Virus record (IMG/VR): IMGVR_UViG_3300021440_000639
Span: 1-33,388 of that record
Length of the DNA: 33,388 nucleotides
DNA from: a virus
Strand: one strand, 5' to 3'
The position numbers and the translations under genes are program-made. Under the pieces are notes generated by a model, which had not been told where the DNA came from, ran no database searches, and worked only from the letters and a program-made list of their open reading frames with translations. Shown here piece by piece: positions 1 to 8,099 of this stretch; the first letter of the stretch is position 1, and the number at the start of each line of letters is the position of its first letter.

Positions 1-594
1 TGGCCGAAGGGCTTCCATGACATCATCCGTCATGCCGCGCTCCTGCAAATCGGTGTCGAGGTTGCGGCCGGTTCTGCGGTGATAGTCCCGTGACGCCAAA
101 GCCCAGGCATATTTGTCCTGATTTTCCGGGGTGAACGGGGTATCTTCGCCCGCCACGTCCTTCCATGTCGTCCAGGTGAATTGGTAACGGCCCGCCGCCG
201 ATGATTTTCCGGCCGGGCCATCCTCGTAGATGCGCGGATGGCCTCCGCTCAGATCAAAGGTCTGACCACCATTCGGGCTATAGCGCACATTGTAAGCGCC
301 ATTGCTTTCGCCCGATGCAATGGAGTTCAGAAAGGCACGCTGGTAGGCGGTCAATGACGTGTTAGCGGGGTCGGGAACAGACATTCTGGCTGATCCCCGG
401 CCACTGTCCCGGCCGCCGCCGCCATACTCGCGCGATCCATCGCCGGAACCAAGTTCCGCCCAGCGAAGATCGCGCTCCGCTTGGCGATCCTGAAAGAACC
501 GATCATCTCGCTCCTGCATGGCCTTGCGGTCCCGCTGGCGAGAGAACCCATTGGAAAAGCCGGTCAGGAAACTTCCCGCTGCACCGCCGCCCAT
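1..594 (-). CDS. Virion-associated lysozyme/transglycosylase-domain protein, partial (C-terminus off window)
   Basis: The frame is open for 198 codons from an ATG at 594 to the left edge, so the C-terminus lies outside. The start overlaps the stop of the gene upstream (TAATG). Residues 1-80 are polar and rich in Arg, Asp, Gln and Gly with no signal peptide. Residues 84-170 look like a phage lambda-type lysozyme/lytic transglycosylase domain (GH104-like): AFLNSIASGESNG, with E96 as the probable catalytic acid, then AAGRYQF at 134-139. Such a domain cleaves peptidoglycan. Its place at the end of the virion gene block, with a long non-catalytic N-terminus, suggests a wall-degrading protein carried in or ejected from the particle rather than a free endolysin, though a lysis role cannot be excluded. 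Family assignment is by motif only. Confidence 0.72.
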   Translation of the reverse strand, partial: MGGGAAGSFLTGFSNGFSRQRDRKAMQERDDRFFQDRQAERDLRWAELGSGDGSREYGGGGRDSGRGSARMSVPDPANTSLTAYQRAFLNSIASGESNGAYNVRYSPNGGQTFDLSGGHPRIYEDGPAGKSSAAGRYQFTWTTWKDVAGEDTPFTPENQDKYAWALASRDYHRRTGRNLDTDLQERGMTDDVMEALRP

Positions 595-1547
595 TATGCC
601 GCCTCCTGCATGACCGAGCGGCCCTTGGCGATCTTGTCCACCTTGGCCGAAAGTTCCTTGATTGCGCCCATGGTGGTGCCGATAGCGTCAATCACGTTGA
701 TGGAGCGGCCGTCACCGTGGCCGGTCTGCTTCTTGAAGTCCTGCGCATAGGTGCCGACATGGCGCTGACCGTCCCCCTGACCATCCTTGTAAGACCATTC
801 CTCCACCGGCATCTTCTCCACCGCCTTGAGCAGGCTGCGGCCAGGCTTCTTGATGTCGGTCTTGATCTTCTTGTCAGAGGGAAATGCCAGACCGATGATC
901 GACCCAATCCCGCCCATCAGGCTGTTGTTTTGATCCTGATTGGCCTGATAGGTCCGCATCCGGGCGTCATATTGGGCCTGCAAGAGGTTGCCTTGCTGTC
1001 CGTATCCGCCCATGGCACCGCCAAATCCGCCAGATGCGGCGCTGTTGGAAAGGCCAAGGGAGGTTGCCGGGTTTACTTGCCCGCCAGCCCCAAGATTGAT
1101 TGCGTTGGCCTCCCGAACGTCCGCTTCGGCGCGCACCGCCCGGCGCTCGTTGTTGATCGCCCCCGCCTTCGCAAGCCCTTCCTGAACCGCGATACTGCGT
1201 CCACCGGCCAAAGCCCGCCCCGAACGGGGATCAACGCCCATGGCGGCCAAGCTGCGCTCCCTCTGGGCATTGGCGGAGTCGATCTGCTGTTGAACCCCGC
1301 TGGCGGCCATGTTGACGCGCGCCGCCATGTTTTCCGGGCTGGCCCAAGTCTTTGCCTTGGCGATGTAAGCGTCCTCCAAAGGCTCAAACACGCTCTTATG
1401 GCGCGTCCGATCTTCGGTGGCCCAACCGTTTGAGACGGCCGCCTGATTTTTCATATAAGCGAGATAGTCTTGCCCGGTCTGGGCCGAGAGCATCGCGGCA
1501 TCGCCGATGCGCGGATCAATCGCCGGGGCTTTGCTTTTCTTACCCAT
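594..1547 (-). CDS. Virion protein with C-terminal peptidase S74 (intramolecular chaperone) domain
   Basis: 317 residues from the ATG at 1547, chosen because it has an AGAAGGAA-type ribosome site and an 8-base overlap with the upstream stop; a longer frame would only read into the neighbouring gene. Residues 1-210 are Ala/Gln/Arg-rich and probably helical, then Gly-rich (170-190). Residues 222-305 match the S74 fold seen at the C-terminus of phage tail spikes and fibres: PSDKKIKTDI, then RHVGTYAQDF, then NVIDAIGTTMGAIKEL. The catalytic pair expected in this family, Ser followed five residues later by Lys, is present as S224 and K229, so self-cleavage before S224 is plausible. The domain normally helps a fibrous trimer fold and is then released. 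The N-terminal part is not a recognisable spike and resembles an internal or ejection protein. The S74 call is firm, the role is not. Confidence 0.75.
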   Translation of the reverse strand: MGKKSKAPAIDPRIGDAAMLSAQTGQDYLAYMKNQAAVSNGWATEDRTRHKSVFEPLEDAYIAKAKTWASPENMAARVNMAASGVQQQIDSANAQRERSLAAMGVDPRSGRALAGGRSIAVQEGLAKAGAINNERRAVRAEADVREANAINLGAGGQVNPATSLGLSNSAASGGFGGAMGGYGQQGNLLQAQYDARMRTYQANQDQNNSLMGGIGSIIGLAFPSDKKIKTDIKKPGRSLLKAVEKMPVEEWSYKDGQGDGQRHVGTYAQDFKKQTGHGDGRSINVIDAIGTTMGAIKELSAKVDKIAKGRSVMQEAA

Positions 1548-1992
1548 CTGCCAATTCCTTCTCAGTGTGCAGCCAGTGGCATTCCTCGGCAAACATCGAG
1601 GTCATTATGTCGGCGTCGCCTGTGGCGTTTCTCCGCATCCGGCCTTCGATCTGAAACCCCAGCTTGAAGGCGAGTTTCAGCGCCGGGGCATTGTCGCAAG
1701 GCGTAAGGCCGATCACGCGCGCCAGCCCCTTGAAGGTGAAGATATAGCCGAACAACTTGGTCACGATGTCCCGCGTTGCCCATCCCATTGTCCCATCGGT
1801 GGCGAAGTGCAGAACCGCCGCATCGCCGATGAATCCATTCAGGATCATCACAGCCCTGATCCGGCCGGTCCCGACATCTAGAACTCCGACTGCTTCCGCG
1901 CTCGGCCCAAAGGTGTCCGGTTCGCAGCCGACTTTGCTTACCGCCCAGGCGATAAGCGTTTCTTGCTCGGAAACAGTCAGGAACAGCGACAT
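1540..1992 (-). CDS. GNAT-like acetyltransferase fold protein in the virion block
   Basis: 150 residues, with AAAGG about 7 bases before the ATG. The middle holds a pattern of strands, then FGYIFTFKGLARVIG and ALKLAFKLGFQIEGRMR, which is typical of the acetyl-CoA-binding C-terminal half of GNAT proteins (helix, then LGFxxEGxxR). The end reads AEECHWL, also common in these. Similar small GNAT-like proteins occur next to internal virion or tail genes in several podoviruses, where their substrate is unknown. The gene overlaps the S74 protein by 8 bases, so the two are probably translated together. Enzymatic activity is inferred from fold resemblance only. Confidence 0.6.
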   Translation of the reverse strand: MSLFLTVSEQETLIAWAVSKVGCEPDTFGPSAEAVGVLDVGTGRIRAVMILNGFIGDAAVLHFATDGTMGWATRDIVTKLFGYIFTFKGLARVIGLTPCDNAPALKLAFKLGFQIEGRMRRNATGDADIMTSMFAEECHWLHTEKELADG

Positions 1993-2002
1993 TGTTAGCC
2001 TT

Positions 2003-2680
2003 TCATGCGCTGAGTGCTGCGGAGATTTTAGCCCACTTTTCTGCGCTTGTCAGCCGTTCGCCCATTGTTCCGGGTGCGCCATGCGAGGCCGCCAAAGCCG
2101 CCCAGACGGCATCTGCAATGGCATCCGGGGTCAGCACCGGCGCAGCATCGGGTGCAGATACAAGGAAGGCGTTCGCATGAGTGATCAACCCTTCGGTGAA
2201 GGTGAAGGTATCGGACCCAGAGAGGAACGCCACGGCGAAGGTTTGGGCGGACTCGGAGAACGTGAAGGTGTCCGATCCAGTCAGGCTGACCACGGCGAGG
2301 ATCGAGGCAGAATCGGTAAAAGTGATGGTGTCGGAACCGATCAGGTTGACGATGGCCTGTAGTGTCCCGCTTTCAGAGAACTCAATGGCATCCGTTCCGA
2401 CCAGAGCCATACCCATCGACATGCTTAGGCTTTCGGAGAACACGATACGAGCGTCCGTATAGGAGGACATGCCTCCCGCCTTTATAGGCAGAGTCCACGA
2501 TGACGGTGCCAGATGACCATTCGGAACGCCTGCCTTGTTGGACAGACCAGCCCATCCCATGCTCTGCGCAAAGCGATCCCCGGTTCGACCGGGCGTTGCC
2601 CCTCGCCCAATAGTTCCGCCTTGAGCGCCTACATAGTTGAGCGGCAGGGCTGAGAGGGGGTGTTGGTTTATGAGCAGCAT
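2003..2680 (-). CDS. Structural protein with five 20-residue repeats
   Basis: 225 residues; GGGG lies 8 bases before the ATG at 2680. The N-terminal 70 residues are ordinary phage structural sequence. Residues 75-174 consist of five repeats of exactly 20 residues, the clearest being units that begin GSDTxTFxxS and end in a hydrophobic stretch. The alternating polar/hydrophobic pattern suggests stacked beta-strands. The last 40 residues (DAIADAVWAALAASH...GTMGERLTSAEKW) match a C-terminal motif frequently seen in phage tail or virion proteins. It lies between the tail paralogues and the GNAT gene. I infer a fibre or tip component; no enzymatic motif is visible. Confidence 0.6.
   Translation of the reverse strand: MLLINQHPLSALPLNYVGAQGGTIGRGATPGRTGDRFAQSMGWAGLSNKAGVPNGHLAPSSWTLPIKAGGMSSYTDARIVFSESLSMSMGMALVGTDAIEFSESGTLQAIVNLIGSDTITFTDSASILAVVSLTGSDTFTFSESAQTFAVAFLSGSDTFTFTEGLITHANAFLVSAPDAAPVLTPDAIADAVWAALAASHGAPGTMGERLTSAEKWAKISAALSA
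2159..2458 (-). repeat. Five 60-bp in-frame tandem repeats (20 aa)
   Basis: The block encodes residues 75-174 of the protein at 2003-2680. Glycines at residues 95, 115, 135 and 155 mark the exact 20-residue period. The DNA copies are diverged, so the protein pattern is better kept than the nucleotides, which argues for selection on structure rather than a fresh expansion. Confidence 0.75.
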
Positions 2681-2684
2681 TCAA

Positions 2685-3566
2685 TCAACCCCAAGCATAC
2701 TCATGGGAACCGATGAACGTGGTGTTTGCGGCAACGGCAGCACCGGCCACGAAGATAGGAACAATACAGGCACCGTCCATGATACGCGGCATGGAGGGCA
2801 GTTGGTTCACCAAGTCGCGTTCAGAAGCCACGCCAACCGTGGTAATCGGGATATGAGCCAGAACACGCGCCAAGCAGAGTGCGAAGGTTCCGGTGTTCGC
2901 GGCCGACATGGTGACGGATGCGACGTTCTGAACCCCGGAATCTCCACCCGCCAGAGGCAGGAACGGGCCGAAGTTCGTGGCAGCGGTGCCGGAATGTGCA
3001 ATGTGCCCGACGATTGCCGAAGCAGTCATGGCCACGGTTGCCCCCAAGGCGCGGCCGGAAGTGCCCGCTTGGTTCGTGTAAGACAGAGCGATGTTTTGCG
3101 CCGTTGCACCAGAAGCAGCCGTTGCCACTGAAAACAGTTTCAAACCGGCACCGTTGGCATAGCGCAGCGTCGGCGTCCCGGTCAGGGTTTGTGCCGTCGC
3201 CAAGTTGTTGCTGATCCCCGGCCAGTATCCTTGCAGATCGAGAAGATAGATAGTGCCGGGAACACCCGTGGCGATCATGGTCATCGCCATGATGTTCACC
3301 AGATGCTTGGTGTCCGTGCTGACGTTCCCGCCATGGGGCATCCCGAAAATCTGCGTCCCGTTTCCGGCGCTTTCGTTGCAGGAGGTCCATGCCAGCGCCG
3401 TTCCCGCCCAGGCGTTCGCAATCGGGGAACCAGGCAGAGAACCGAAGTCGTAGGCGCGGCCTGCGGTATAGGCACTGGCCCCAGTTACCTTGTTCCAGTC
3501 ATAGCGCCCGAACTTTGCATTGACCGTTATTTCGTTTACGAAATCATCCAGAGACGAGAAGCCCAT
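2685..3566 (-). CDS. Phage tail/virion protein, paralogue A of a tandem pair
   Basis: 293 residues of unrecognised family. It begins MGFSSLDDFVNEI and ends SHEYAWG. It shares with the next upstream gene the same opening (MGF, then a hydrophobic/acidic helix), a central GD(S/T)GVxxxxSVT(M/L)S segment, a (M/L)PRIMDGA segment near the end and the final AWG, so the two arose by duplication. The composition (Ala, Thr, Gly, Ser; few charges) is that of a beta-rich virion protein. Position between the tail-fibre-like gene and the repeat protein suggests a distal tail or surface component. No known domain can be named. Confidence 0.65.
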   Translation of the reverse strand: MGFSSLDDFVNEITVNAKFGRYDWNKVTGASAYTAGRAYDFGSLPGSPIANAWAGTALAWTSCNESAGNGTQIFGMPHGGNVSTDTKHLVNIMAMTMIATGVPGTIYLLDLQGYWPGISNNLATAQTLTGTPTLRYANGAGLKLFSVATAASGATAQNIALSYTNQAGTSGRALGATVAMTASAIVGHIAHSGTAATNFGPFLPLAGGDSGVQNVASVTMSAANTGTFALCLARVLAHIPITTVGVASERDLVNQLPSMPRIMDGACIVPIFVAGAAVAANTTFIGSHEYAWG

Positions 3567-3572
3567 AGTTCT

Positions 3573-4433
3573 TTAACCCCATGCAAAGTGAAGGTGGCCG
3601 GTCATAGGCACAACGGCTTGGGATGCCCCGCCATTGCTTCCAATGATTCCGAGATATGCCCCATCCATGATACGCGGCAGGGCAGGTTGATGACGCATCA
3701 TGTTCTTTTCGGTAAGCTGTTGCGGTCCCGTGAGCATGGACAGGAGAGCCAAAGGCTCGACAATGACGGCTGCAAAAAAGCCACCACAAGGCGTTGACAG
3801 CGTAACACTGTTAATCTGAGACACACCGGTATCACCATCTTGAAGAGTCATGAATGGGATACGGCCAGGAGTTGCCGCCACCTTCGGAGAGTTCACCAGC
3901 CCACCCGCAACCGATTGCGCTTCGATGGTGAACATCTTGGCCTGCACCACACCTTTATCGCTGGTATAGTTGACCGTGACGCTGGCGCTTGCACTGATTG
4001 GCGTCGTGCAGACCAGCATGACTTGACCACCCGAATACCGAGGAATGGTTGCGGTATTGTCCATGATCTGATCATCGGTGCTGTCCCCGTCGATCAGGGG
4101 ATAGAACATCAGATAATCAAGAAGATAGAAGATACCCCCAGCAAAGTTGGCATCCCCAATTCGCTGTTGCCAGTTGATCAGGTGCTTGGTCATGCCGGTA
4201 GGTGGTGTAGGGCCACAATAGATACCGTTGTTCCCCGATCCCACCAGGGGAGTTGCTTCCAACTGACTGCCCACATAGGCATTATATTTTGGGGTTCCCC
4301 CACCCATGGTAAAATCAGCAAAGCGATATTGGCCCCAGTTCGATGGCGCACTCGCACGATGGTAATGACTGATCCAGTCCCGGCCACTCTCCGAGATTGA
4401 ATCAGCCAATTCTCGCACCGAACGGAACCCCAT
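3573..4433 (-). CDS. Phage tail/virion protein, paralogue B of a tandem pair
   Basis: 286 residues from the ATG at 4433 (MGFRSVRELADSI). A start further upstream would read Arg/His-rich sequence that is only the shadow of the previous gene, and 4433 leaves a 5-base gap after that gene's stop. It matches paralogue A in the opening, in GDTGVSQINSVTLS, in LPRIMDGAY and in the closing HFAWG, but the middle is strongly diverged (for instance an Asp/Thr-rich DGDSTDDQIMDN stretch). Function unknown; probably a virion surface or tail protein. Confidence 0.65.
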   Translation of the reverse strand: MGFRSVRELADSISESGRDWISHYHRASAPSNWGQYRFADFTMGGGTPKYNAYVGSQLEATPLVGSGNNGIYCGPTPPTGMTKHLINWQQRIGDANFAGGIFYLLDYLMFYPLIDGDSTDDQIMDNTATIPRYSGGQVMLVCTTPISASASVTVNYTSDKGVVQAKMFTIEAQSVAGGLVNSPKVAATPGRIPFMTLQDGDTGVSQINSVTLSTPCGGFFAAVIVEPLALLSMLTGPQQLTEKNMMRHQPALPRIMDGAYLGIIGSNGGASQAVVPMTGHLHFAWG

Positions 4434-4438
4434 CTGGA

Positions 4439-4846
4439 TCAATCCACGCTGATCGACAGGGCGCTTGCGGCGAACTGCGGCTGAACACCGGTGGACGGAA
4501 TGACGGAAGCAGACAATGCCCCCCGGTCGATGATCTGCCCCGCGCCGCTGGCGGTGGTGACAATTGCCCAATAGGTAATGGGGGTCGCGCCGCCCGTCGA
4601 GGTCGGGAACTGAACCAGTGCCGCATTGACCGCGTTGTTACCGCTGACCGTAAAGCCCGTAGTGCGAGAGATCGAAACACGGGCATAGCTGGTATAGGTG
4701 GTTTCGTTGGTGATTGCCGTTCCGGTTTCGCCGGGGTCAGCCGTGTAGAGTGCGACCCAGAAGTTCGCATTCGCCGCCCAGCCGGGGGCGGTTGTCTTGA
4801 AGATGTAGTTCATCACATCATTTTCAGTGGTATCGCCCAAGGACAT
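4439..4846 (-). CDS. Tail-fibre-like protein
   Basis: 135 residues from the ATG at 4846, preceded by AAAGGGGA; the upstream extension in frame lies inside the neighbour. The pattern NYIFKTTAPGW...FWVALYTADPGETGT, then TYTSYARVSISR, then alternating strands with polar turns, is that of small phage tail-fibre or virion proteins found in many siphoviruses and podoviruses. It is probably an all-beta structural subunit. It sits between the YD-repeat gene and the paralogue pair, consistent with a place near the tail tip. The family call comes from recognising the pattern. Confidence 0.65.
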   Translation of the reverse strand: MSLGDTTENDVMNYIFKTTAPGWAANANFWVALYTADPGETGTAITNETTYTSYARVSISRTTGFTVSGNNAVNAALVQFPTSTGGATPITYWAIVTTASGAGQIIDRGALSASVIPSTGVQPQFAASALSISVD

Positions 4847-4859
4847 AGCGGTTCCCCTT

Positions 4860-5330
4860 TCAAGTGGAATAGGTGATCCCGACCAGATCACCGGCCGAGT
4901 AGTTCAGGTGTTTCACGGTGTCGATTCCTGGCGGGAGCGTGCCGGTCAAGGTGATGGTCGAAAGGTTCCCGTCGATGTCGTAGGCGAATGTTTTTATGGC
5001 CCCGCTGGCGTAGGTGACGGCTTCGAGCCTTCCGTCGATGTCGTAGGCGATGGACCCATTGGACGACTGAATGTTCTTCGAGACTGTCTCAAAGGAAGGG
5101 TCGATCATTTCAGAGTCGAGGATGGCCACGGCATCCGACAATGCGTCGAGTGCTGCGGTCGCGGCGGCAAGCGACGTGGTGATGGCCGCCGCATCGCGTT
5201 TCAGCTTGCCGATCAAGACTTGGAGTTCCGTGATGTCGCGCTTGCGCAGGGCGTGATCCTGCGGATCGCCGCGCTCCCCGGCGAGAACCAGAAGCTTCTG
5301 TTCCTTGATCTGTTCGGCCATGGACATCAT
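4860..5330 (-). CDS. Coiled-coil protein with C-terminal YD (Rhs-type) repeats
   Basis: 156 residues from the ATG at 5330, which forms an ATGA overlap with the stop of the nozzle-like gene and has GGAG about 11 bases upstream; two further in-frame ATGs at 5327 and 5321 are alternatives. Residues 25-75 are helical and Ala/Leu-rich, probably a coiled coil. Residues 92-128 hold two copies of a YD-type repeat (AYDIDGRLEAVTY and FAYDIDGNLSTIT), the motif that builds the shells of Rhs and teneurin proteins and also appears singly in some phage tail proteins. With only two copies it cannot make a shell. I infer a tail attachment or fibre-adaptor role. Confidence 0.65.
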   Translation of the reverse strand: MMSMAEQIKEQKLLVLAGERGDPQDHALRKRDITELQVLIGKLKRDAAAITTSLAAATAALDALSDAVAILDSEMIDPSFETVSKNIQSSNGSIAYDIDGRLEAVTYASGAIKTFAYDIDGNLSTITLTGTLPPGIDTVKHLNYSAGDLVGITYST

Positions 5331-6928
5331 TGCTGGGCAATCTCCGTGGGCGTGTGGGCAATGGTGACGGCGCTGATAGTCAGCGTGCCAATCACTTCGA
5401 TCTCCCACTGTGTTGCAAGGAAGCCGGATGGAAGCCGCTCAACGGCATTGAAACTGGTGATGGTGGCCCTCAAAACCCCGTCCGCATAGACCTTGACCGC
5501 GTTTGCGGGGTTGGGCGCGGTGAAGTCATCCGAGTCAACCATAATGGCCCCGAAGTTCACCGGAGTTTGCAGGTTGTAAATCTTCGACCGCCAGACTTGG
5601 CTTTTGGGTGCCTGCGACAGGTCGTCCCATTCGTAAATGGTGCTGGACCCAATCAGCATGTAAAGCGCCCCACGGCCGACCTCAAAGAACATCGCAGTCG
5701 GGGCTTCGCTGGCGGTGATCAGGAATGGCTGTTCGCCTGTCAGGTCGATGATGCCGATATAGCGGCCAAGGCCATCCTCGGGATCATGCGAGAACACATA
5801 GCGCCCGATATGCTGACTGCACACGAAGGTTTCTGCATTCAGATCTGCCCATTGCTTGCGCGTAAAGAGGCCGCGAGACACCAACTGCGCGCCACCGCTG
5901 GGGCTGATGGTCACAAGCCCCTCCGTCGAGGGATAGGCTACGGCATAGCCAAGATCGACAATCCCGCGCTTTGTGACGCAAGGAAGGTTCTGCTCGATCC
6001 GCTGCATAGCCATGGCGGAAGGGTGTGTTCCCTGCACGATGTAGGGAACACCGGTGGTCAGCACGATCACGGAGGTTCCAAGCGCCGCCAGCCCGACAAT
6101 CGGGTAATCGACCGTCAGGGCATATTTGGCGGGCCAAGCGTGCGGCCGGTAGGGTTCACTGAAATAGAGGTCTTTCCCAGAGAAAGCCGCCATTATGCCG
6201 TTGGCGCAGGCGATGATGCCCTTGAGTGTTCCAAGGGGCGGGTCATAGTCGAGCGACGGAATGCTTTCCTGCATCGGATCGACCGCGAGGTCATGGATAT
6301 AGCTGGCCCCGATTGCCCCGGTGGCGATTTCCTTGACCAGATACAGGTCGGCGACGCCCAGAGCATCGGTTTGGCTGCGATAGAACCGATACCGGTTGAT
6401 ACCCCGACCGGCAGGCGGCGAGGAAAACCCGGTGAGCGTCACAATGCAGTTCGTCGAAATCGTCATGGAGTTCGACAGGGGCGAAGGCTGGCTTTCCTCG
6501 TCCAGAACCGTAACGAAGGTATAGGCATAGGTCACGGATTCCGCCGTGTCGGCGTCCACGGTGCCGGTAAAGCTTGCGGACAGGGCACTCACGGGCGGAG
6601 GAAGGGCGAGATCGTATTGCTGGCCAAGGCCGATGTCGCCCCAGACCTTCGGTGCGCCAGAGCCGGTCAGGTAGGTGCGCTCGGTTGCGACGGGTCCATC
6701 CACCGCATCCACAAGAGTCGGCCACGACAGCCAGTCGCCACCGGGGCGGCGATAGATGGTCATCGGGTTTGAGACGCCAAGGGTTGCAACGAGGCCGGGA
6801 TTGCACAGCGGGACAAGCGCCCCGTTTTCAAGGCGCGTGTTCTTTGCCACTTGGGCGGCGCTATCGGACAGCAGGCGCGGATGAATGCGCGGGACAGCCC
6901 CTTGGAATCCGGCAATCCTGATCCTCAC
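5327..6928 (-). CDS. Nozzle-like tail protein (T7 gp12 / podovirus beta-propeller type)
   Basis: 533 residues from a GTG at 6928 that overlaps the upstream stop as GTGA. It opens with MRIRIAGFQGAVPRIHPRLL, then SAAQVAKNTRLENGALVPL, a start shared by large podovirus tail proteins thought to form the tail nozzle. The rest is repeated strand-rich segments (for example RYRFYRSQTDALG, KDLYFSEPYRPHAWP, GIVDLGYAVAYPSTEGLVTISP) consistent with beta-propeller-like modules. Position after the connector genes fits a tail protein acting in DNA ejection. The family call is by recognition of the pattern. Confidence 0.65.
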   Translation of the reverse strand: MRIRIAGFQGAVPRIHPRLLSDSAAQVAKNTRLENGALVPLCNPGLVATLGVSNPMTIYRRPGGDWLSWPTLVDAVDGPVATERTYLTGSGAPKVWGDIGLGQQYDLALPPPVSALSASFTGTVDADTAESVTYAYTFVTVLDEESQPSPLSNSMTISTNCIVTLTGFSSPPAGRGINRYRFYRSQTDALGVADLYLVKEIATGAIGASYIHDLAVDPMQESIPSLDYDPPLGTLKGIIACANGIMAAFSGKDLYFSEPYRPHAWPAKYALTVDYPIVGLAALGTSVIVLTTGVPYIVQGTHPSAMAMQRIEQNLPCVTKRGIVDLGYAVAYPSTEGLVTISPSGGAQLVSRGLFTRKQWADLNAETFVCSQHIGRYVFSHDPEDGLGRYIGIIDLTGEQPFLITASEAPTAMFFEVGRGALYMLIGSSTIYEWDDLSQAPKSQVWRSKIYNLQTPVNFGAIMVDSDDFTAPNPANAVKVYADGVLRATITSFNAVERLPSGFLATQWEIEVIGTLTISAVTIAHTPTEIAQQ

Positions 6929-7452
6929 GTCCAGCCTCCAAGATCGGTCAGCGGCGGCGCAATAGGTGCGCCGAGCGTGTCAGTCAGGAACTCGGTGGAC
7001 AAATCCCCGGAACCCAGAAGGGCGGGCGGGACATAGTTGGTGTCGGCCTCGTTGGCATCCCCAGTGGTTTCGATCTGGGCGGAGACTTGGAAAACGCGAC
7101 CGGTGGAAGTCTTGATCGACAGATAGAGGTCGAATACCGATCCATCGACGCCACCGGCTGCATAGGCCAAAGCGCCCTTCATGGCATAATAGACCCAAGT
7201 GACGACAAGGCTTGTGGGGGCGGATGACCACGCATAGGCCCCGATCACGGTTTCGGTGGTTTCGAGCCGCGTCGAGAGGTCGATGGAATAGTCCAGGTGG
7301 GCCGCCGAAGGCTTGGAAAACAGCGTCGGATCGCCATTGACATCATCCAGCACGATCCTGCGGGCACGAACGCGCGGGAACCGATCTTCGGGGATGGCAG
7401 TCCCGACAACGGCGATTTCAGAAATGGTCAGGACGGACTCTGGCAGCGGCAC
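6925..7452 (-). CDS. Conserved virion protein, unknown function
   Basis: 175 residues from a GTG at 7452, with GAGGGGG about 8 bases upstream deciding the start. The start lies 35 bases inside the previous gene, so the two are translationally coupled. It is rich in Thr, Ser, Ala and Asp with alternating strands. No domain is recognised. Position between the connector-type gene and the nozzle-like protein suggests a tail or head-tail joining component. Confidence 0.6.
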   Translation of the reverse strand: MPLPESVLTISEIAVVGTAIPEDRFPRVRARRIVLDDVNGDPTLFSKPSAAHLDYSIDLSTRLETTETVIGAYAWSSAPTSLVVTWVYYAMKGALAYAAGGVDGSVFDLYLSIKTSTGRVFQVSAQIETTGDANEADTNYVPPALLGSGDLSTEFLTDTLGAPIAPPLTDLGGWT

Positions 7453-8086
7453 GGTGTTGCCCCCTCAAATTGCTGGCGAAGTGGGTGTTCACCGCCCGTT
7501 CAAACATGAGTGCATATTCGGCGGCGCGGGCAGGATTGGTGTAAGGTTGGCCGGGAATGTTGAGCAGCCGGTTCAAAGCGCCGAAGGCGATGGTTTCCGC
7601 ATGTTTGACGAACAGGAAATCCGGCACGACATTGGCGCGATCTTCGGTGTCCTCGTCATAATCCGATGGAATCACGCCATCCAGCCCGACACGCGGCTTG
7701 AGAAAGACCGAAATGAACAACTCGCCCTCGGCGAACGGCATCAGCGTGATGGTGTCAGCAGAGGTTTGCGTGATGTATTTGGGCTGACCGGCCTGTTCGC
7801 TTTCCGATGCCTGCCAGTCGATGTCGGAGAACTGCGTCGGGGTCAGGTCCATCCCGTCGATGCTGGCATTCTCGATTTCGTGAATCGTTGCATATTCAGG
7901 GGCGACCAAGCAGGACGTGGCGCGCGTGATCCTGCGGCGCGTGACTTGCCGCCAGCAGCGGGTGCGCTCACAGAACTCCGCGGCCGCGAGACGAAGGCAT
8001 TGTTCCGCCACCGGCCAGGGCGCATCCGGCGCGTTCGGCAGGAGCAGAGGCATGAAGTCTGCCAGCGCGCGAGTCTCCAATGCCAT
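7418..8086 (-). CDS. Head-tail adaptor-like virion protein
   Basis: 222 residues. The N-terminal part (DFMPLLLPNAPDAPWPVAEQ then CLRLAAAEFCERTRCWR) is a helical pattern that recurs in podovirus connector or adaptor proteins located just after the capsid region. The middle is strand-rich (DTITLMPFAEGELFISVFLKP) and the C-terminal helix (EYALMFERAVNTHFAS) resembles the helical end of adaptor rings. I infer that it sits under the portal. No catalytic motif is present. Confidence 0.55.
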   Translation of the reverse strand: MALETRALADFMPLLLPNAPDAPWPVAEQCLRLAAAEFCERTRCWRQVTRRRITRATSCLVAPEYATIHEIENASIDGMDLTPTQFSDIDWQASESEQAGQPKYITQTSADTITLMPFAEGELFISVFLKPRVGLDGVIPSDYDEDTEDRANVVPDFLFVKHAETIAFGALNRLLNIPGQPYTNPARAAEYALMFERAVNTHFASNLRGQHRAAARVRPDHF

Positions 8087-8099
8087 CCTGCTTCCTCAT

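Noticed and set aside
5330-6772. 480-codon open frame on the plus strand
   Set aside because: It is antisense to the nozzle-like gene, is Arg/Gly/His/Asp-rich without domain pattern, and follows the codon bias of the opposite strand.
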